Source: Haladaptatus sp. ZSTT2
GTDB taxonomy: Archaea > Halobacteriota > Halobacteria > Halobacteriales > Halococcaceae
NCBI RefSeq assembly: GCF_037081775.1
Contig: NZ_JBAMHQ010000001.1
Coordinates: 2,418,001 to 2,482,000, forward strand
DNA length: 64,000 nucleotides
Direction of reading: 5' to 3'
Shown here: positions 17,462 through 25,509 of the stretch, piece after piece
Layout of the letters: the number at the start of each line of letters is the position of its first letter
Numbering within the stretch: position 1 is the stretch's first letter
The notes under the pieces: model-generated
Told to the model about the DNA's origin: nothing
Databases searched by the model: none
Seen by the model: the letters and a program-made list of their open reading frames with translations, nothing else
Position numbers and translations under genes: made by a program

Positions 17462-18288
17462 TCGCGCAGTGCCTCCTCGCGGGCGGTCGCTTCGAGCGTG
17501 GTCGCCTCGATGTCCGTCGCCACGACGGCTGGCTTGTACGCCCCGCCGGCAAACAGGTCGTGGTCGCCAATCGAGGACTCGACAAAGCGCGTAAAGGCGC
17601 GGCGGTTTGCGGGCAGTTCGCCGTAGATGACTTCCTCAGAGACGAGGTCGTAGACGGGGATACGCGGGGTCAACAGTGTGTTTTCGCCCACAATCGAGTT
17701 CTCACCGACGACGAACCCGGAGGTCACCCGACAGCCCGCACCGAGCGAGACGCCATCTTCGACGATGACGGGCGCGTTCTCGACGGGTTCTAAGACGCCG
17801 CCGATGAGCGTGTTCGCGCCGAGCTTGACGTTCTCGCCAATTTGGGCACAGGAGCCAACGGTGTCACAGGAGTCGACGAGGGTGCCGTCACCGACGTGCG
17901 CGCCGATGTTGACGTAGGCCGGACTCATCAAAATCGCGTTCGAGCCGATGTACGCGCCGCGGCGGATGACCGTCCCGTCCGGCGTGTTGCGCGTGCCCTT
18001 CTCCAGCAGGTCGCTCGTGTCGCGCAGCGGGAGCACGTCGTGGTAGGTCACGTCGCCGTAGGTGCGCGGTTCGGTGTTACGGAGACCGAAGTTCAGCAGG
18101 ATGCCCTGCTTGACCCACTCGTTTGCCTCCCACGAGCCGCCGCGCTTTTCGGCGGCGCGAATCTCACCGGCTTCGAGCGCTTCTAAGAACGCGTCGAGTT
18201 CTGCGAGTTCGGCGTCGCCGACGTCGGCGGCCGTCAGTCCGTCTTGCTTTCGTTGCCACAGGGTTTCTATTGTCGCTTGTAAGCTCAT
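17458..18288 (-). CDS. dapD: Tetrahydrodipicolinate N-succinyltransferase
   Basis: A 276-residue acyltransferase that succinylates tetrahydrodipicolinate, committing the operon to the succinylase DAP branch. An N-terminal helical domain is followed by a left-handed beta-helix made of hexapeptide repeats (VNIGAHVGDGTLVDSC, IGENVKLGANTLIGG, VGENSIVGENTLLTP) between about residues 120 and 235. Start 18288 (MSLQATIETLW) overlaps the dapB stop as ATGA, so I reject the longer frame to 18348. Confidence 0.95.
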   Translation of the reverse strand: MSLQATIETLWQRKQDGLTAADVGDAELAELDAFLEALEAGEIRAAEKRGGSWEANEWVKQGILLNFGLRNTEPRTYGDVTYHDVLPLRDTSDLLEKGTRNTPDGTVIRRGAYIGSNAILMSPAYVNIGAHVGDGTLVDSCDTVGSCAQIGENVKLGANTLIGGVLEPVENAPVIVEDGVSLGAGCRVTSGFVVGENSIVGENTLLTPRIPVYDLVSEEVIYGELPANRRAFTRFVESSIGDHDLFAGGAYKPAVVATDIEATTLEATAREEALRE

Positions 18289-19049
18289 TGAGCGTCTCCA
18301 ATTACGTCTGCAAAGTCGTACCAGCCAGCGTCGCGTGGGGCGACCCACACGGCCGCATCGAGCGCGCCGGCGGCGAACACCCCGCGGCTTTCCGCGCGGT
18401 GGGTGAGTGTGACTACCTCATCGTTCCCAGCAAGGAGTACCTCGTGTTCCCCGCGAATGTTGCCCGCTCGTCGCACGAGGACGCCGACTTCGTCGTCTGC
18501 ACGCGGGGCGTCTCCCTCGCGGCCGTACACGCGAGTGAGGTCGCGTTGTTCATCGATGCGGTCTAAAAGCATGTTCGCCGTCCCGCTTGGCGCGTCGCGC
18601 TTTGCGTTGTGGTGGGTTTCGACGAGTTCGATGTCGTAGTCGGGCAGGGCCGCAACGGCCTCGTCTACGACATTGAGCAACGCCTGAATCCCACGGGCGA
18701 AGTTCGAGGATTCGAGGACTGGAACCGATTCGCTCGCCGTTTCGAGCGCGGCGTACTGTTCTTCACTGAATCCGGTCGTCCCGACGACGACGGCGACGCC
18801 CGCCTCCGCACAGGCGGTGACGTATTCGACCGACGACTCGGGGACGGTGAAGTCTACGAGCACGTCGGGTTGGTGTTCTTCGAGCAAGGCGGGCAGGGCG
18901 TCGTCTGCTTCGAGCGTCACGTCCATCGCGACGTCTTCTGGATCGCGGCTCACGGCGAAGACGAGTTCAACGTCGTCACGGTCGCGCGCGAGCGCGATGA
19001 CCTCCTGTCCCATCCGGCCCGTCGCACCGGTGACCGCAACCCGCGTCAT
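18285..19049 (-). CDS. dapB: 4-hydroxy-tetrahydrodipicolinate reductase
   Basis: A 254-residue NAD(P)H reductase. The N-terminal Rossmann motif is VTGATGRMGQEV. The catalytic substrate-binding segment is ETHHNAKRDAPSGTA, containing the His-His-x-x-Lys arrangement and the SGTA loop. It reduces the DapA product. Its start codon overlaps the dapA stop by four bases. Confidence 0.96.
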   Translation of the reverse strand: MTRVAVTGATGRMGQEVIALARDRDDVELVFAVSRDPEDVAMDVTLEADDALPALLEEHQPDVLVDFTVPESSVEYVTACAEAGVAVVVGTTGFSEEQYAALETASESVPVLESSNFARGIQALLNVVDEAVAALPDYDIELVETHHNAKRDAPSGTANMLLDRIDEQRDLTRVYGREGDAPRADDEVGVLVRRAGNIRGEHEVLLAGNDEVVTLTHRAESRGVFAAGALDAAVWVAPRDAGWYDFADVIGDAQ

Positions 19050-19951
19050 CGGGCGAGCGGTGCCTCCGCGTCTTGTAAGTCTGCGAGCACCTCACGGAGT
19101 GCGTCGAGGTTCTTCTCGCCCATGCGCGACAGCGGCGGGCGCATCGCACCCGTGCCGTGCCCGCGGATGGCGAGCGCTTCGTTGATTGGAATCGGGTTGG
19201 TCTCGATGAACAGCGCGCGGAACAGTGGCCCGAGTTCGTAGTGGAGTTCGCGGGCCATCTCGTAGTCGCCGTCGAGTGCCGCGCCGACCATCGCGCAGGT
19301 GCGCTCTGGTTCGACGTTTCCGGCGACGCTGATGGTGCCGGTCGCGCCCATCGAAATCATCGGGAGCGTGAGGCCGTCGTCACCGGAGAGCACCGCGAAG
19401 TCCTCGTCTTGGGTCTTCTCTAACACTTCACCGACCCGATTCAGGTCGCCGCTTGCGGCCTTGTAGCCGAGGATGTTTGGGTGGCTGGCGAGGTTGACGG
19501 CGGTTTGTACCGCAATGTTTCGCCCGGTGCGGCTCGGGACGTTGTAGATAATCTGTGGAAGGTCAACCTCGTCTGCAACCGTCCGGAAGTGTTCTTCCAT
19601 GCCCGCCGGTTCCGGCTTATTGTAGTACGGCGAGATGAGCAAGAGGGCGTCTGCGCCCGCGTCCGCCGCGCGGTGTGAGAGCGAGACGGCTTCTCGGGTC
19701 GAGTTCGAGCCGGAGCCAGCGATGACGGGCACGTCGGAGACGGCATCGACGACGCACTCGATGACCTCGATGTGTTCGTCGTGGGTCAGCGTCGCGCTCT
19801 CGCCAGTCGTCCCGACGGGAACGAGGCCGTCTACGCCAGCTTCTTCGAGTCGCTGGGCGTCTGCTGCAAGTTGGTCAAAGTCGATACTCAGGTCGTCTGC
19901 GAACGGCGTGACCATCGCGGGGAACACGCCACTGAATGTTTGGTCTGTCAT
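19046..19951 (-). CDS. dapA: 4-hydroxy-tetrahydrodipicolinate synthase
   Basis: A 301-residue class I aldolase-fold enzyme condensing pyruvate with aspartate semialdehyde. The Schiff-base lysine is Lys164 in LGYKAASGDL. Tyr136 (YNVPSRTG), Arg141 and the GTTGESATL loop (48-56) complete the site. It is the first gene of the six-gene lysine operon and probably carries its promoter. Aspartokinase, aspartate semialdehyde dehydrogenase and the aminotransferase are not in this window. Confidence 0.96.
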   Translation of the reverse strand: MTDQTFSGVFPAMVTPFADDLSIDFDQLAADAQRLEEAGVDGLVPVGTTGESATLTHDEHIEVIECVVDAVSDVPVIAGSGSNSTREAVSLSHRAADAGADALLLISPYYNKPEPAGMEEHFRTVADEVDLPQIIYNVPSRTGRNIAVQTAVNLASHPNILGYKAASGDLNRVGEVLEKTQDEDFAVLSGDDGLTLPMISMGATGTISVAGNVEPERTCAMVGAALDGDYEMARELHYELGPLFRALFIETNPIPINEALAIRGHGTGAMRPPLSRMGEKNLDALREVLADLQDAEAPLAR

Positions 19952-20290
19952 TGTGGTTGGGGTCTGTCGTAATTTACGTGCGCTCTGCGGTCAAAGAGTA
20001 GCTCACAACGGAGGTGCCAGTTCCGCCGCGAACAAGGTGTGCTCACGCACGTTTGCGTTTAGGGCCCCAAAAACGTCGCACGCCACCCACACCACTGGCT
20101 GTTATCGTGGTGGTCGTTGGTGTGGCGCGTCGCATACAAATCTCACAGTGTCGCCGCTACTTAGGCATTGCGCCAGTTGCGAACCCTGCCGTCGCCGTCT
20201 TAGAGTCTCATGACATGTGTGCACACGGTCCATGCCCAACCACCGTCGCAAAAAACCGGCGAGGGTAACACCTTTCTTTCAGGCGTCTGA
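19952..20290. other. 339-base intergenic region with an unexplained hairpin
   Basis: This is the only gap above 300 bases, between divergent dapA and the NYN gene. Apart from the dapA promoter it holds a bulged hairpin at 20081-20127: cgcca and cacca on the left (split by ccca) pair with tggtg and tggcg on the right. A 10-bp palindrome gtgtgcacac sits at 20217-20226, and an A-run (about 20247-20254) may serve the NYN gene. No reading frame with protein-like composition and no tRNA is seen. A small RNA or regulatory structure is possible. Confidence 0.35.
19968..19978 (-). promoter_or_regulatory. TATA-like palindrome upstream of dapA
   Basis: Bases 19968-19978 read cgtaatttacg, a perfect 5-bp inverted repeat around one base. 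On the minus strand it gives a taaatta box 17-27 bases before the dapA ATG, which implies a leaderless lysine-operon mRNA. Its symmetry would also allow dimer binding by a repressor at the core promoter. Confidence 0.45.
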
Positions 20291-20797
20291 ATGGTGGACA
20301 TGGGTATTCACCATACGGGCCAGCGCGTCGCCCTTCTCGTTGACGCGCAGAATCTCTATCACTCCGCACAGAGCCTCTATTCACGGAATATCGACTATAC
20401 GACGCTTCTCAACGAGGCGGTCGATGGCCGCAGACTTACCCGGGCGATTGCGTACGTGATTCGGGCAGATTCCCCAGACGAAGAGAGTTTTTTTGATGCA
20501 CTGAACGACATCGGTTTTGAGACGAAAATCAAGGACATCCAAACGTTCGCAGACGGCTCGAAAAAGGCCGACTGGGACGTTGGCATGAGTTTAGACGCGG
20601 TCACCCTCGCGCCACACCACGACACGCTCGTGCTCTGTACCGGCGACGGTGACTTCAGCCGCCTTTGTTCGCACGTCCGCCATCAGGGCTGTCGCGTCGA
20701 GGTGATGGCGTTCAAAGAATCGACCTCGGAGTCACTCATCAACGCCGCAGACTCCTTTACTGACTTCAGCGAAAATCGAGACGACTTCTTGCTTTAG
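20291..20797 (+). CDS. NYN-domain (LabA/DUF88) protein, putative PIN-like ribonuclease
   Basis: A 168-residue protein spanning a single NYN domain. Strand-end acidic residues that would bind metal are visible: VALLVDAQNLYHSA (Asp), DWDVGMSLDAV (Asp cluster) and VLCTGDGDFSRLC (Asp-x-Asp). The pattern fits PIN/NYN nucleases, so RNA cleavage is plausible but untested. Two ATGs are possible, 20291 and 20300; the domain starts just after the second. Its TAG stop shares TTAG with the TAA of the opposing small membrane gene. Confidence 0.82.
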   Translation: MVDMGIHHTGQRVALLVDAQNLYHSAQSLYSRNIDYTTLLNEAVDGRRLTRAIAYVIRADSPDEESFFDALNDIGFETKIKDIQTFADGSKKADWDVGMSLDAVTLAPHHDTLVLCTGDGDFSRLCSHVRHQGCRVEVMAFKESTSESLINAADSFTDFSENRDDFLL

Positions 20798-20976
20798 ACC
20801 GGGCGACCGGTTTCCGACGTGCCGATGAGAAGCGACCCTGCAGCCATGCCAAGCGCGGCGAGTGCGCCAAGGACGACGGGTACTGGGGAACCGAGGAAGC
20901 TAATCGCGAACAGCACGATAGTGCTCACCAGCAGGGCCAGCGTGCCGAAAGTTACTCTCGTTTTCTCGTTGCTCAT
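20794..20976 (-). CDS. Small two-helix membrane protein
   Basis: A 60-residue protein starting MSNEKTRVTFGTLAL. Two hydrophobic helices (about 9-28 and 33-52) are joined by a short Gly-Ser-Pro turn, and the C-terminal tail is polar. The family is not recognised. The longer frame to 21222 would run into the upstream region of the PUA gene and is not protein-like. The overlap of stops with the NYN gene argues for a real, tightly packed gene. Confidence 0.65.
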   Translation of the reverse strand: MSNEKTRVTFGTLALLVSTIVLFAISFLGSPVPVVLGALAALGMAAGSLLIGTSETGRPV

Positions 20977-21125
20977 ACCCGGGCTATAGCAGTTCTCCCA
21001 TATGAGCGTTCTGGAAAACCGTGACACTGCGGCGCAATACCAATGATAATTCGTGATTGTGGTATGGGTACAATTAACACGGCCGGGTAAAAGGCGTTTT
21101 ATCTCCGAGTCCCAAACTCCGGGCA

Positions 21126-21593
21126 ATGAGTAACGCAGGCGAGCGTGCGGACCTCCGCACCATCGCAGACTATCAGTTCGGCGCGGGCGCAGGCGAGGGG
21201 CTCTTTGCGGGCGACATCGCAATCGAGCGCTCCAGCAACGGCCGCCCTCAGCAGATTCGCGTTGAGGGCGAGCGCATCGTCTCGTTCGGTCTCGACGGCC
21301 GATTTACCCTCGGCGCCCGCGGCGGTCGTCGCCTCCGTGACGCTTTGCCTGCGCCACAGGCCAGAGTCGTCGTCGGAGACGAGAGCGAGCCGTTCGTCCG
21401 CGACGGCAAGAACGTGTTCGCAAAGTTCGTGAGCGACGTAGACCCCGAAATTCGCCCCGGCGACGAGGTGCTCGTGGTACACAAAACCGGTTCCCTGCTT
21501 GCGGTCGGGCGCGCAGAGCTGTCGGCAGCGGCCATGCGCGACTTCGAGACGGGGATGGCGGTCAAAGTCAGACACGGCGCGTCAGAGCAGTAG
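21126..21593 (+). CDS. Stand-alone PUA-domain RNA-binding protein
   Basis: A 155-residue protein. Its second half (about 70-150: ARVVVGDESEPFVRDGKNVF, then IRPGDEVLVVHKTGSLLAVGRAELS) is a PUA domain like the one at the C terminus of archaeal tRNA-guanine transglycosylase/archaeosine enzymes. The first half resembles the small domain preceding PUA in those proteins. No catalytic domain is present. It lies upstream of nac and trmI, suggesting a role in tRNA or ribosome function. Confidence 0.8.
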   Translation: MSNAGERADLRTIADYQFGAGAGEGLFAGDIAIERSSNGRPQQIRVEGERIVSFGLDGRFTLGARGGRRLRDALPAPQARVVVGDESEPFVRDGKNVFAKFVSDVDPEIRPGDEVLVVHKTGSLLAVGRAELSAAAMRDFETGMAVKVRHGASEQ

Positions 21594-21645
21594 CTGAGAG
21601 CGGCCGGTCGCTAGTCTTTTGCCTCCGGGCTTCAAGTCTGCAGGT

Positions 21646-22044
21646 ATGTTTGGAGGAGGCGGACTCAACCCGCGCAAGATGAAGCAGATGATGAAACAGA
21701 TGGGCATCGAAGTCGAAGACATCGATGCAGAAGAGGTCATCATCCGAACGAAAGACGAAGACCTCGTGTTCACTGACGCCGACGTCCAGCAGATGGACGC
21801 TCAGGGCCAGAAAACCTACCAGATCGTTGGCGAGCCAGAATCCCGCCCACGCGGTGCGGGCGACAGTACGCCAGCGGTCGAAGGTGACGCCGTGGCCGAA
21901 GAAGACGCGTCCACCGAGGTGGAGATTCCTGACTCGGACGTCGAAATCGTCGCCCAGCGAACGGGCGCAAGCGCCACCGAGGCCCGCGACGCACTCGAAG
22001 CGGAAAACGGCGACCTCGCCGCCGCAATCTCCCGGTTAGAGTGA
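21646..22044 (+). CDS. nac: Archaeal nascent polypeptide-associated complex protein
   Basis: A 132-residue homodimeric chaperone that binds nascent chains at the ribosome exit. The NAC beta-barrel domain occupies about residues 20-65 ([20 protein letters not shown], then [16 protein letters not shown]). An acidic linker follows, then a C-terminal UBA domain (about 95-132: [20 protein letters not shown]). Start 21646 ([11 protein letters not shown]) is the conserved opening. Its TGA overlaps the GTG start of trmI by four bases. Confidence 0.95.
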   Translation: MFGGGGLNPRKMKQMMKQMGIEVEDIDAEEVIIRTKDEDLVFTDADVQQMDAQGQKTYQIVGEPESRPRGAGDSTPAVEGDAVAEEDASTEVEIPDSDVEIVAQRTGASATEARDALEAENGDLAAAISRLE

Positions 22045-22763
22045 CCGTCCTACTGGTACACGGCTCTCGTGAGTACCTGCGCGAGCCGGGCGATGAGTTA
22101 CAAACAGACCTCGGCGTGCTGCAAATTCCGGAAGACGTAGAACCCGGCCAGACGCTCTATACGCACTTAGATGAGCCGTTCACCGTCCGCCGGATGCGCG
22201 GCCCCGACTTGTTCAACCACTTAGAGCGGACGGGCGCGCCGATGCTCCCGCGCGACATCGGCCTCATCGTCGGCACCGTGGGCCTTGCCGCAGACGACAC
22301 CGTCCTCGATGCGGGTACGGGCACCGGCATCCTCTCTGCGTACATGGGTCGCATGGGCGCAGACGTGACGACCTTCGAGCGAAACGAGGAGTTCGCAGCG
22401 GTTGCGCGCCAGAACATGCAGATGGCAGGCGTCGCGGACACGGTTTCCGTGCGAACCGGCGACATCACCGACAATCTGGACGACCTTGGCGAGTTCGACG
22501 TACTCACCCTCGACACGGGCGATGCCGCAGCCGTCGTGGCGCACGCCCCGGACCTGCTCGAAAGCGGCGGGTTCGTCGCTATCTACTCGCCGTTCGTCGA
22601 ACACACGCGCGATGCGGTCGAGGCCGCCCGCGAGGCTGGCCTCAGTGACATCGAGACAATCGAGACTATCCAGCGCAAGATGGACTTCGACGAACGCGGC
22701 TCGCGGCCCTCGACGAAAGGCGTCGGGCACACGGGCTATCTCACGTTCGCAAGAAACAGCTAA
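22041..22763 (+). CDS. trmI: tRNA (adenine-N1)-methyltransferase, TrmI type
   Basis: A 240-residue SAM-dependent methyltransferase. An N-terminal beta-barrel (1-65) is followed by the Rossmann domain with motif [16 protein letters not shown] near residue 93 and acidic post-I loop [10 protein letters not shown]. Archaeal members methylate A57/A58 in the T-loop. The GTG start at 22041 lies inside the nac stop region (GTGA), so translation is probably coupled. The last base abuts the stop of the convergent secreted-protein gene. Confidence 0.93.
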   Translation: MTVLLVHGSREYLREPGDELQTDLGVLQIPEDVEPGQTLYTHLDEPFTVRRMRGPDLFNHLERTGAPMLPRDIGLIVGTVGLAADDTVLDAGTGTGILSAYMGRMGADVTTFERNEEFAAVARQNMQMAGVADTVSVRTGDITDNLDDLGEFDVLTLDTGDAAAVVAHAPDLLESGGFVAIYSPFVEHTRDAVEAAREAGLSDIETIETIQRKMDFDERGSRPSTKGVGHTGYLTFARNS

Positions 22764-24452
22764 TCAGGCCGTCACCGACGTGTCGGTGCCGCCGTCGGTC
22801 ACATTTTCCGAGGTATTCCGAACCGCCGTCACCACCTCGTCAGTCGCGTTGGTCGGGTCGTCGGTGACGTTTCCGCCAATCGGGTCTTGCGTCACGGTGT
22901 CCGGGGCGTCAGTGGTCGTCTCCGGCGTGGTTGTCGAATCGGTTTCACGGGAGTCAGATGCGGGTCTGGTGGTCGGCTCGTCCGTTTTATCGCTCTCTCG
23001 GGCACCGCCGTCGAGCGTCGCCGTGCCGTTTTCGATGACGAACGTGAACGCCGCGCCGAGCTTTCCTTTCGCAACTTCGATGTCGAGGGTGTCTGTGGCG
23101 TCAGTCGCAAACTCCACCGTGCCGTCTGCGTTCGTCCGGCCAACCTCGCGGCCCTCAGCGAAAACGAGTGCGCCCGGAACGGGTTTGTCGTTGTAGAGTA
23201 TGGTCACCGTCGCAACGCCATTTTCGACGGTGGCTGTGGCATCTAAATCACGAAAAACCGAGTCGCGTTGGTTCTTGGTATTAAAATCGAATTCGAGTTC
23301 GCCTTCTGCATCACCGCGGACGCCTGTGATAGTCACGTCTTCTTCGGGCAACGTGAGCGTGAGTTGTCCGTCTGCATTCGTCGTCCCCACCCGCTCGCCG
23401 TTCACCAAGATGGCGACATCACCGGCCACCTCGCCGTTCGAAAACGCTTGAATCGTCACTTCTTGACCGGGCGCGGCCGTTCCCTGTGCGACGACGAGCG
23501 CGAGTTCTTCTTGGCGTTTGTCATCAGCTCCGTTCCCGCGTTTGAGCGATTCATCGAGCGAGAACACCGTCCCGGTTGAGGCGTCTACGAGTACGGTCGC
23601 CGTTCCAGCGCCAGTCGCCGTGTCGAGTCGGAATTCGAAGCGGTAGAACCCGCGGCGTTCGTTCACGCTCGATTTGGTGAGCCGCCAGCCGTCTGCTGGG
23701 CCGCGAAGGGCGTCGCGCGCGGCGTCAAGCGCCTCTTGCTGAGTGATAGAGACGCTGTTGTCATCGTCTCGCTGGTGTTTCGTCGTCCGTGAGCGGTCGG
23801 TGTCGCCGTCTTCGACCCGGATGGTCAGCCCGTTGTCCGTTTCGAGGTGGACGTTGCCGGTACCTTCACCGACGAACCGCTTGTGGAGCGCGGACGCCCC
23901 CGGCCCGGTGAGCGGTTCGAGGTCGGTCGCCGCTCCGTCGAGCGTGCTCTGATTTACACCCACCGCAGAAAGGTCGAGGCCCGAAAGCCGTTCGACGCGG
24001 GTTTCGGTCTGTTCGATGCTCCGCAGGACGTTCTCGGCGCGCGCGTTCAACATGGCAAGCCGCTGGGCGTACTGTGCGCGGGTGAGGTCGCCTGCTTCGT
24101 ACTGCGCCGTCACTCGTTCGTACGCTGCCCGGATGTCCGCTGCTCTCGCGTCGAGTCGCTCGATGCGTTTGGCGACGATTCGAGCCTGAGTGCTCGCGTT
24201 CGCCTCGCCTACTTGACTCTCGAACACTTCGTCATCGAACTCAGTTTGGAGGCTATCGCCCGTCGTGGCCATCACTGTCGAGAGTTGGGCACCAACAGTA
24301 ACAGACACGTTCGAATCGTTTTCCGCCGCTTGCTGGGCACTCGCACTCGCAGCAACACCGCTTGCGTCGAATGGGAGAGCCAGCACAGGGGCGGCTCCTC
24401 CGATGACGAGTATCGCGGCGAGGAGCACAGCGAGGTTCTTCCCCAGTGTCAT
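22764..24452 (-). CDS. Secreted multidomain protein with PepSY-like and beta-sandwich repeats
   Basis: A 562-residue exported protein. A signal peptide (about 1-27, LAVLLAAILVIGGAAPVLAL) is followed by a coiled-coil region (about 70-165). Next comes a PepSY-like domain (about 235-305: QQEALDAARDALRG, then GTATVLVDASTGTVFSL). Two similar beta-sandwich units follow, each with a VGxTNADG turn (ILVNGERVGTTNADGQ and FAEGREVGRTNADGT). The last 70 residues are Thr/Ser/Asp-rich, a likely O-glycosylated spacer, but no C-terminal anchor helix is present. The role is unknown; protease inhibition or surface assembly are possibilities. Confidence 0.75.
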   Translation of the reverse strand: MTLGKNLAVLLAAILVIGGAAPVLALPFDASGVAASASAQQAAENDSNVSVTVGAQLSTVMATTGDSLQTEFDDEVFESQVGEANASTQARIVAKRIERLDARAADIRAAYERVTAQYEAGDLTRAQYAQRLAMLNARAENVLRSIEQTETRVERLSGLDLSAVGVNQSTLDGAATDLEPLTGPGASALHKRFVGEGTGNVHLETDNGLTIRVEDGDTDRSRTTKHQRDDDNSVSITQQEALDAARDALRGPADGWRLTKSSVNERRGFYRFEFRLDTATGAGTATVLVDASTGTVFSLDESLKRGNGADDKRQEELALVVAQGTAAPGQEVTIQAFSNGEVAGDVAILVNGERVGTTNADGQLTLTLPEEDVTITGVRGDAEGELEFDFNTKNQRDSVFRDLDATATVENGVATVTILYNDKPVPGALVFAEGREVGRTNADGTVEFATDATDTLDIEVAKGKLGAAFTFVIENGTATLDGGARESDKTDEPTTRPASDSRETDSTTTPETTTDAPDTVTQDPIGGNVTDDPTNATDEVVTAVRNTSENVTDGGTDTSVTA

Positions 24453-24476
24453 TGTCAGTATTTCTATCCTATTACA

Positions 24477-24485
24477 CTATAAAAG
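24477..24485 (-). promoter_or_regulatory. TATA box of the secreted multidomain protein gene
   Basis: ctataaaag on the plus strand (cttttatag on the coding strand) lies 25-33 bases before the ATG at 24452. The spacing predicts a leaderless mRNA. An adjacent gaacgttc palindrome follows at about 24491-24498. Confidence 0.55.
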
Positions 24486-24622
24486 GGCGCGAACGTTCGA
24501 ATCGGTTTGAGACCGTTCATTCCCCGAATTCGACAGGTATGAACTGTCTGACGAACGTCTGACGCTCGTTTCTGTGGGCGTCTCAGGGGGTTTATACCCT
24601 TGCTAAGAGCGGCTGGCTGTGG

Positions 24623-24937
24623 TCAGTGGTCGTCTTCGCGCCATCGGTGTTCGCAGTTGGTACAGACGAAAAAGCGCGTCTCGCTTTCGTCTGCCGACCG
24701 AATCTGCTGCATGTACCAGTAGGCTTCGTCGTTCTCACACTGTGGGCAGTGCACCTTCGTGGTCGGGAGGCCACGGTCTTCGGCGTCGCTCACGTCGACA
24801 ATCTCTGAGACCTCCTGACTCTCGGTGAGGACGTAGTTTTTGTTCGCGTCTTTGAGTTTTGTGAAGTCACACTGACTGCACACCCATTCGCCGTCCTCTG
24901 CGCGCATCATCGAGCCACATTCGTCGCAGAATTCCAT
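24623..24937 (-). CDS. tfs: Transcription factor S (RNA polymerase cleavage factor)
   Basis: A 104-residue TFIIS/Rpb9-like factor that stimulates transcript cleavage by stalled RNA polymerase. The N-terminal zinc ribbon uses Cys4, Cys7, Cys20 and Cys23. The C-terminal ribbon uses Cys64, Cys67, Cys92 and Cys95. The catalytic acidic pair Asp83-Glu84 lies in SADESETRF at the tip of the second ribbon, so this is an active TFS and not a TFS4-type inhibitor. A TATA-like cttatatt at 24961-24968 precedes the ATG by 24 bases. Confidence 0.95.
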   Translation of the reverse strand: MEFCDECGSMMRAEDGEWVCSQCDFTKLKDANKNYVLTESQEVSEIVDVSDAEDRGLPTTKVHCPQCENDEAYWYMQQIRSADESETRFFVCTNCEHRWREDDH

Positions 24938-24960
24938 ATCACGCTTAGGAAACTGGGTTC

Positions 24961-24968
24961 ACTTATAT
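24961..24968 (-). promoter_or_regulatory. TATA box of tfs
   Basis: cttatatt (aatataag on the coding strand) is 24-31 bases upstream of the tfs ATG at 24937, matching the leaderless pattern common in this window. Confidence 0.5.
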
Positions 24969-25025
24969 TGTTGGTTGTCGGCTCACGGTGGATGATAGCT
25001 AACAACCGCTATCGAAAAAGTGTGC

Positions 25026-25283
25026 TCAGGCGTCGCCTTCCGACTGCCCCGGCTCGCCAACCGCCGCGATTGGCATGTACATGAACAGGTCGTTTCGCAG
25101 TTCTTCGACGGTCTCGTACATCGCGCTTGGCACCTGCTTCATGACGCTCGGAATCGTCGCCTCGCCGTCCGCGAGTAGCACCGTCACATCGGAGAGTTCC
25201 GCCATCGCGTCCGTCCGCGAGATTGGGTAGGAGAGTTCAGAAAGCGTCCCATCGACGCGGCTTAATTTAACGACTCGTGTCAT
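25026..25283 (-). CDS. Small haloarchaeal protein of unknown function (DUF5789-like)
   Basis: An 85-residue protein starting MTRVVKLSRVDGTLSELSYP. It has a regular mix of strands and helices, an acidic tail, and no membrane segment or metal motif. From memory it resembles the haloarchaeal family DUF5789; I cannot confirm this here. Start 25283 is preferred; the frame continuing to 25361 would pass through AT-rich promoter DNA. A single-gene unit between tfs and the MFS transporter. Confidence 0.75.
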   Translation of the reverse strand: MTRVVKLSRVDGTLSELSYPISRTDAMAELSDVTVLLADGEATIPSVMKQVPSAMYETVEELRNDLFMYMPIAAVGEPGQSEGDA

Positions 25284-25509
25284 GGCAGGAGAGTCTGTTG
25301 GGAGGAGTATTAGTATGATGCGATTAATCATGAATAATTTGTGCCTTGATGCCTGCCACAACTGCCGCCCACAAACGGCGCGCGCCGAGTATGTTCAGAA
25401 CCACAAACCATCACACACAACGGGCGTTCGCCACGCATTACCTCATACACGCGCTGATTGACCGCATTGGAAACCGTTTTCGGGCGCATCACCATATCAC
25501 GAACAACGA

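Noticed and set aside
20170-20200. T-arm-like sequence suggesting a tRNA in the 339-base gap
   Set aside because: The reverse strand has a GGGTTCGCA-like stretch, but no acceptor stem, D-arm or anticodon arm can be folded around it.
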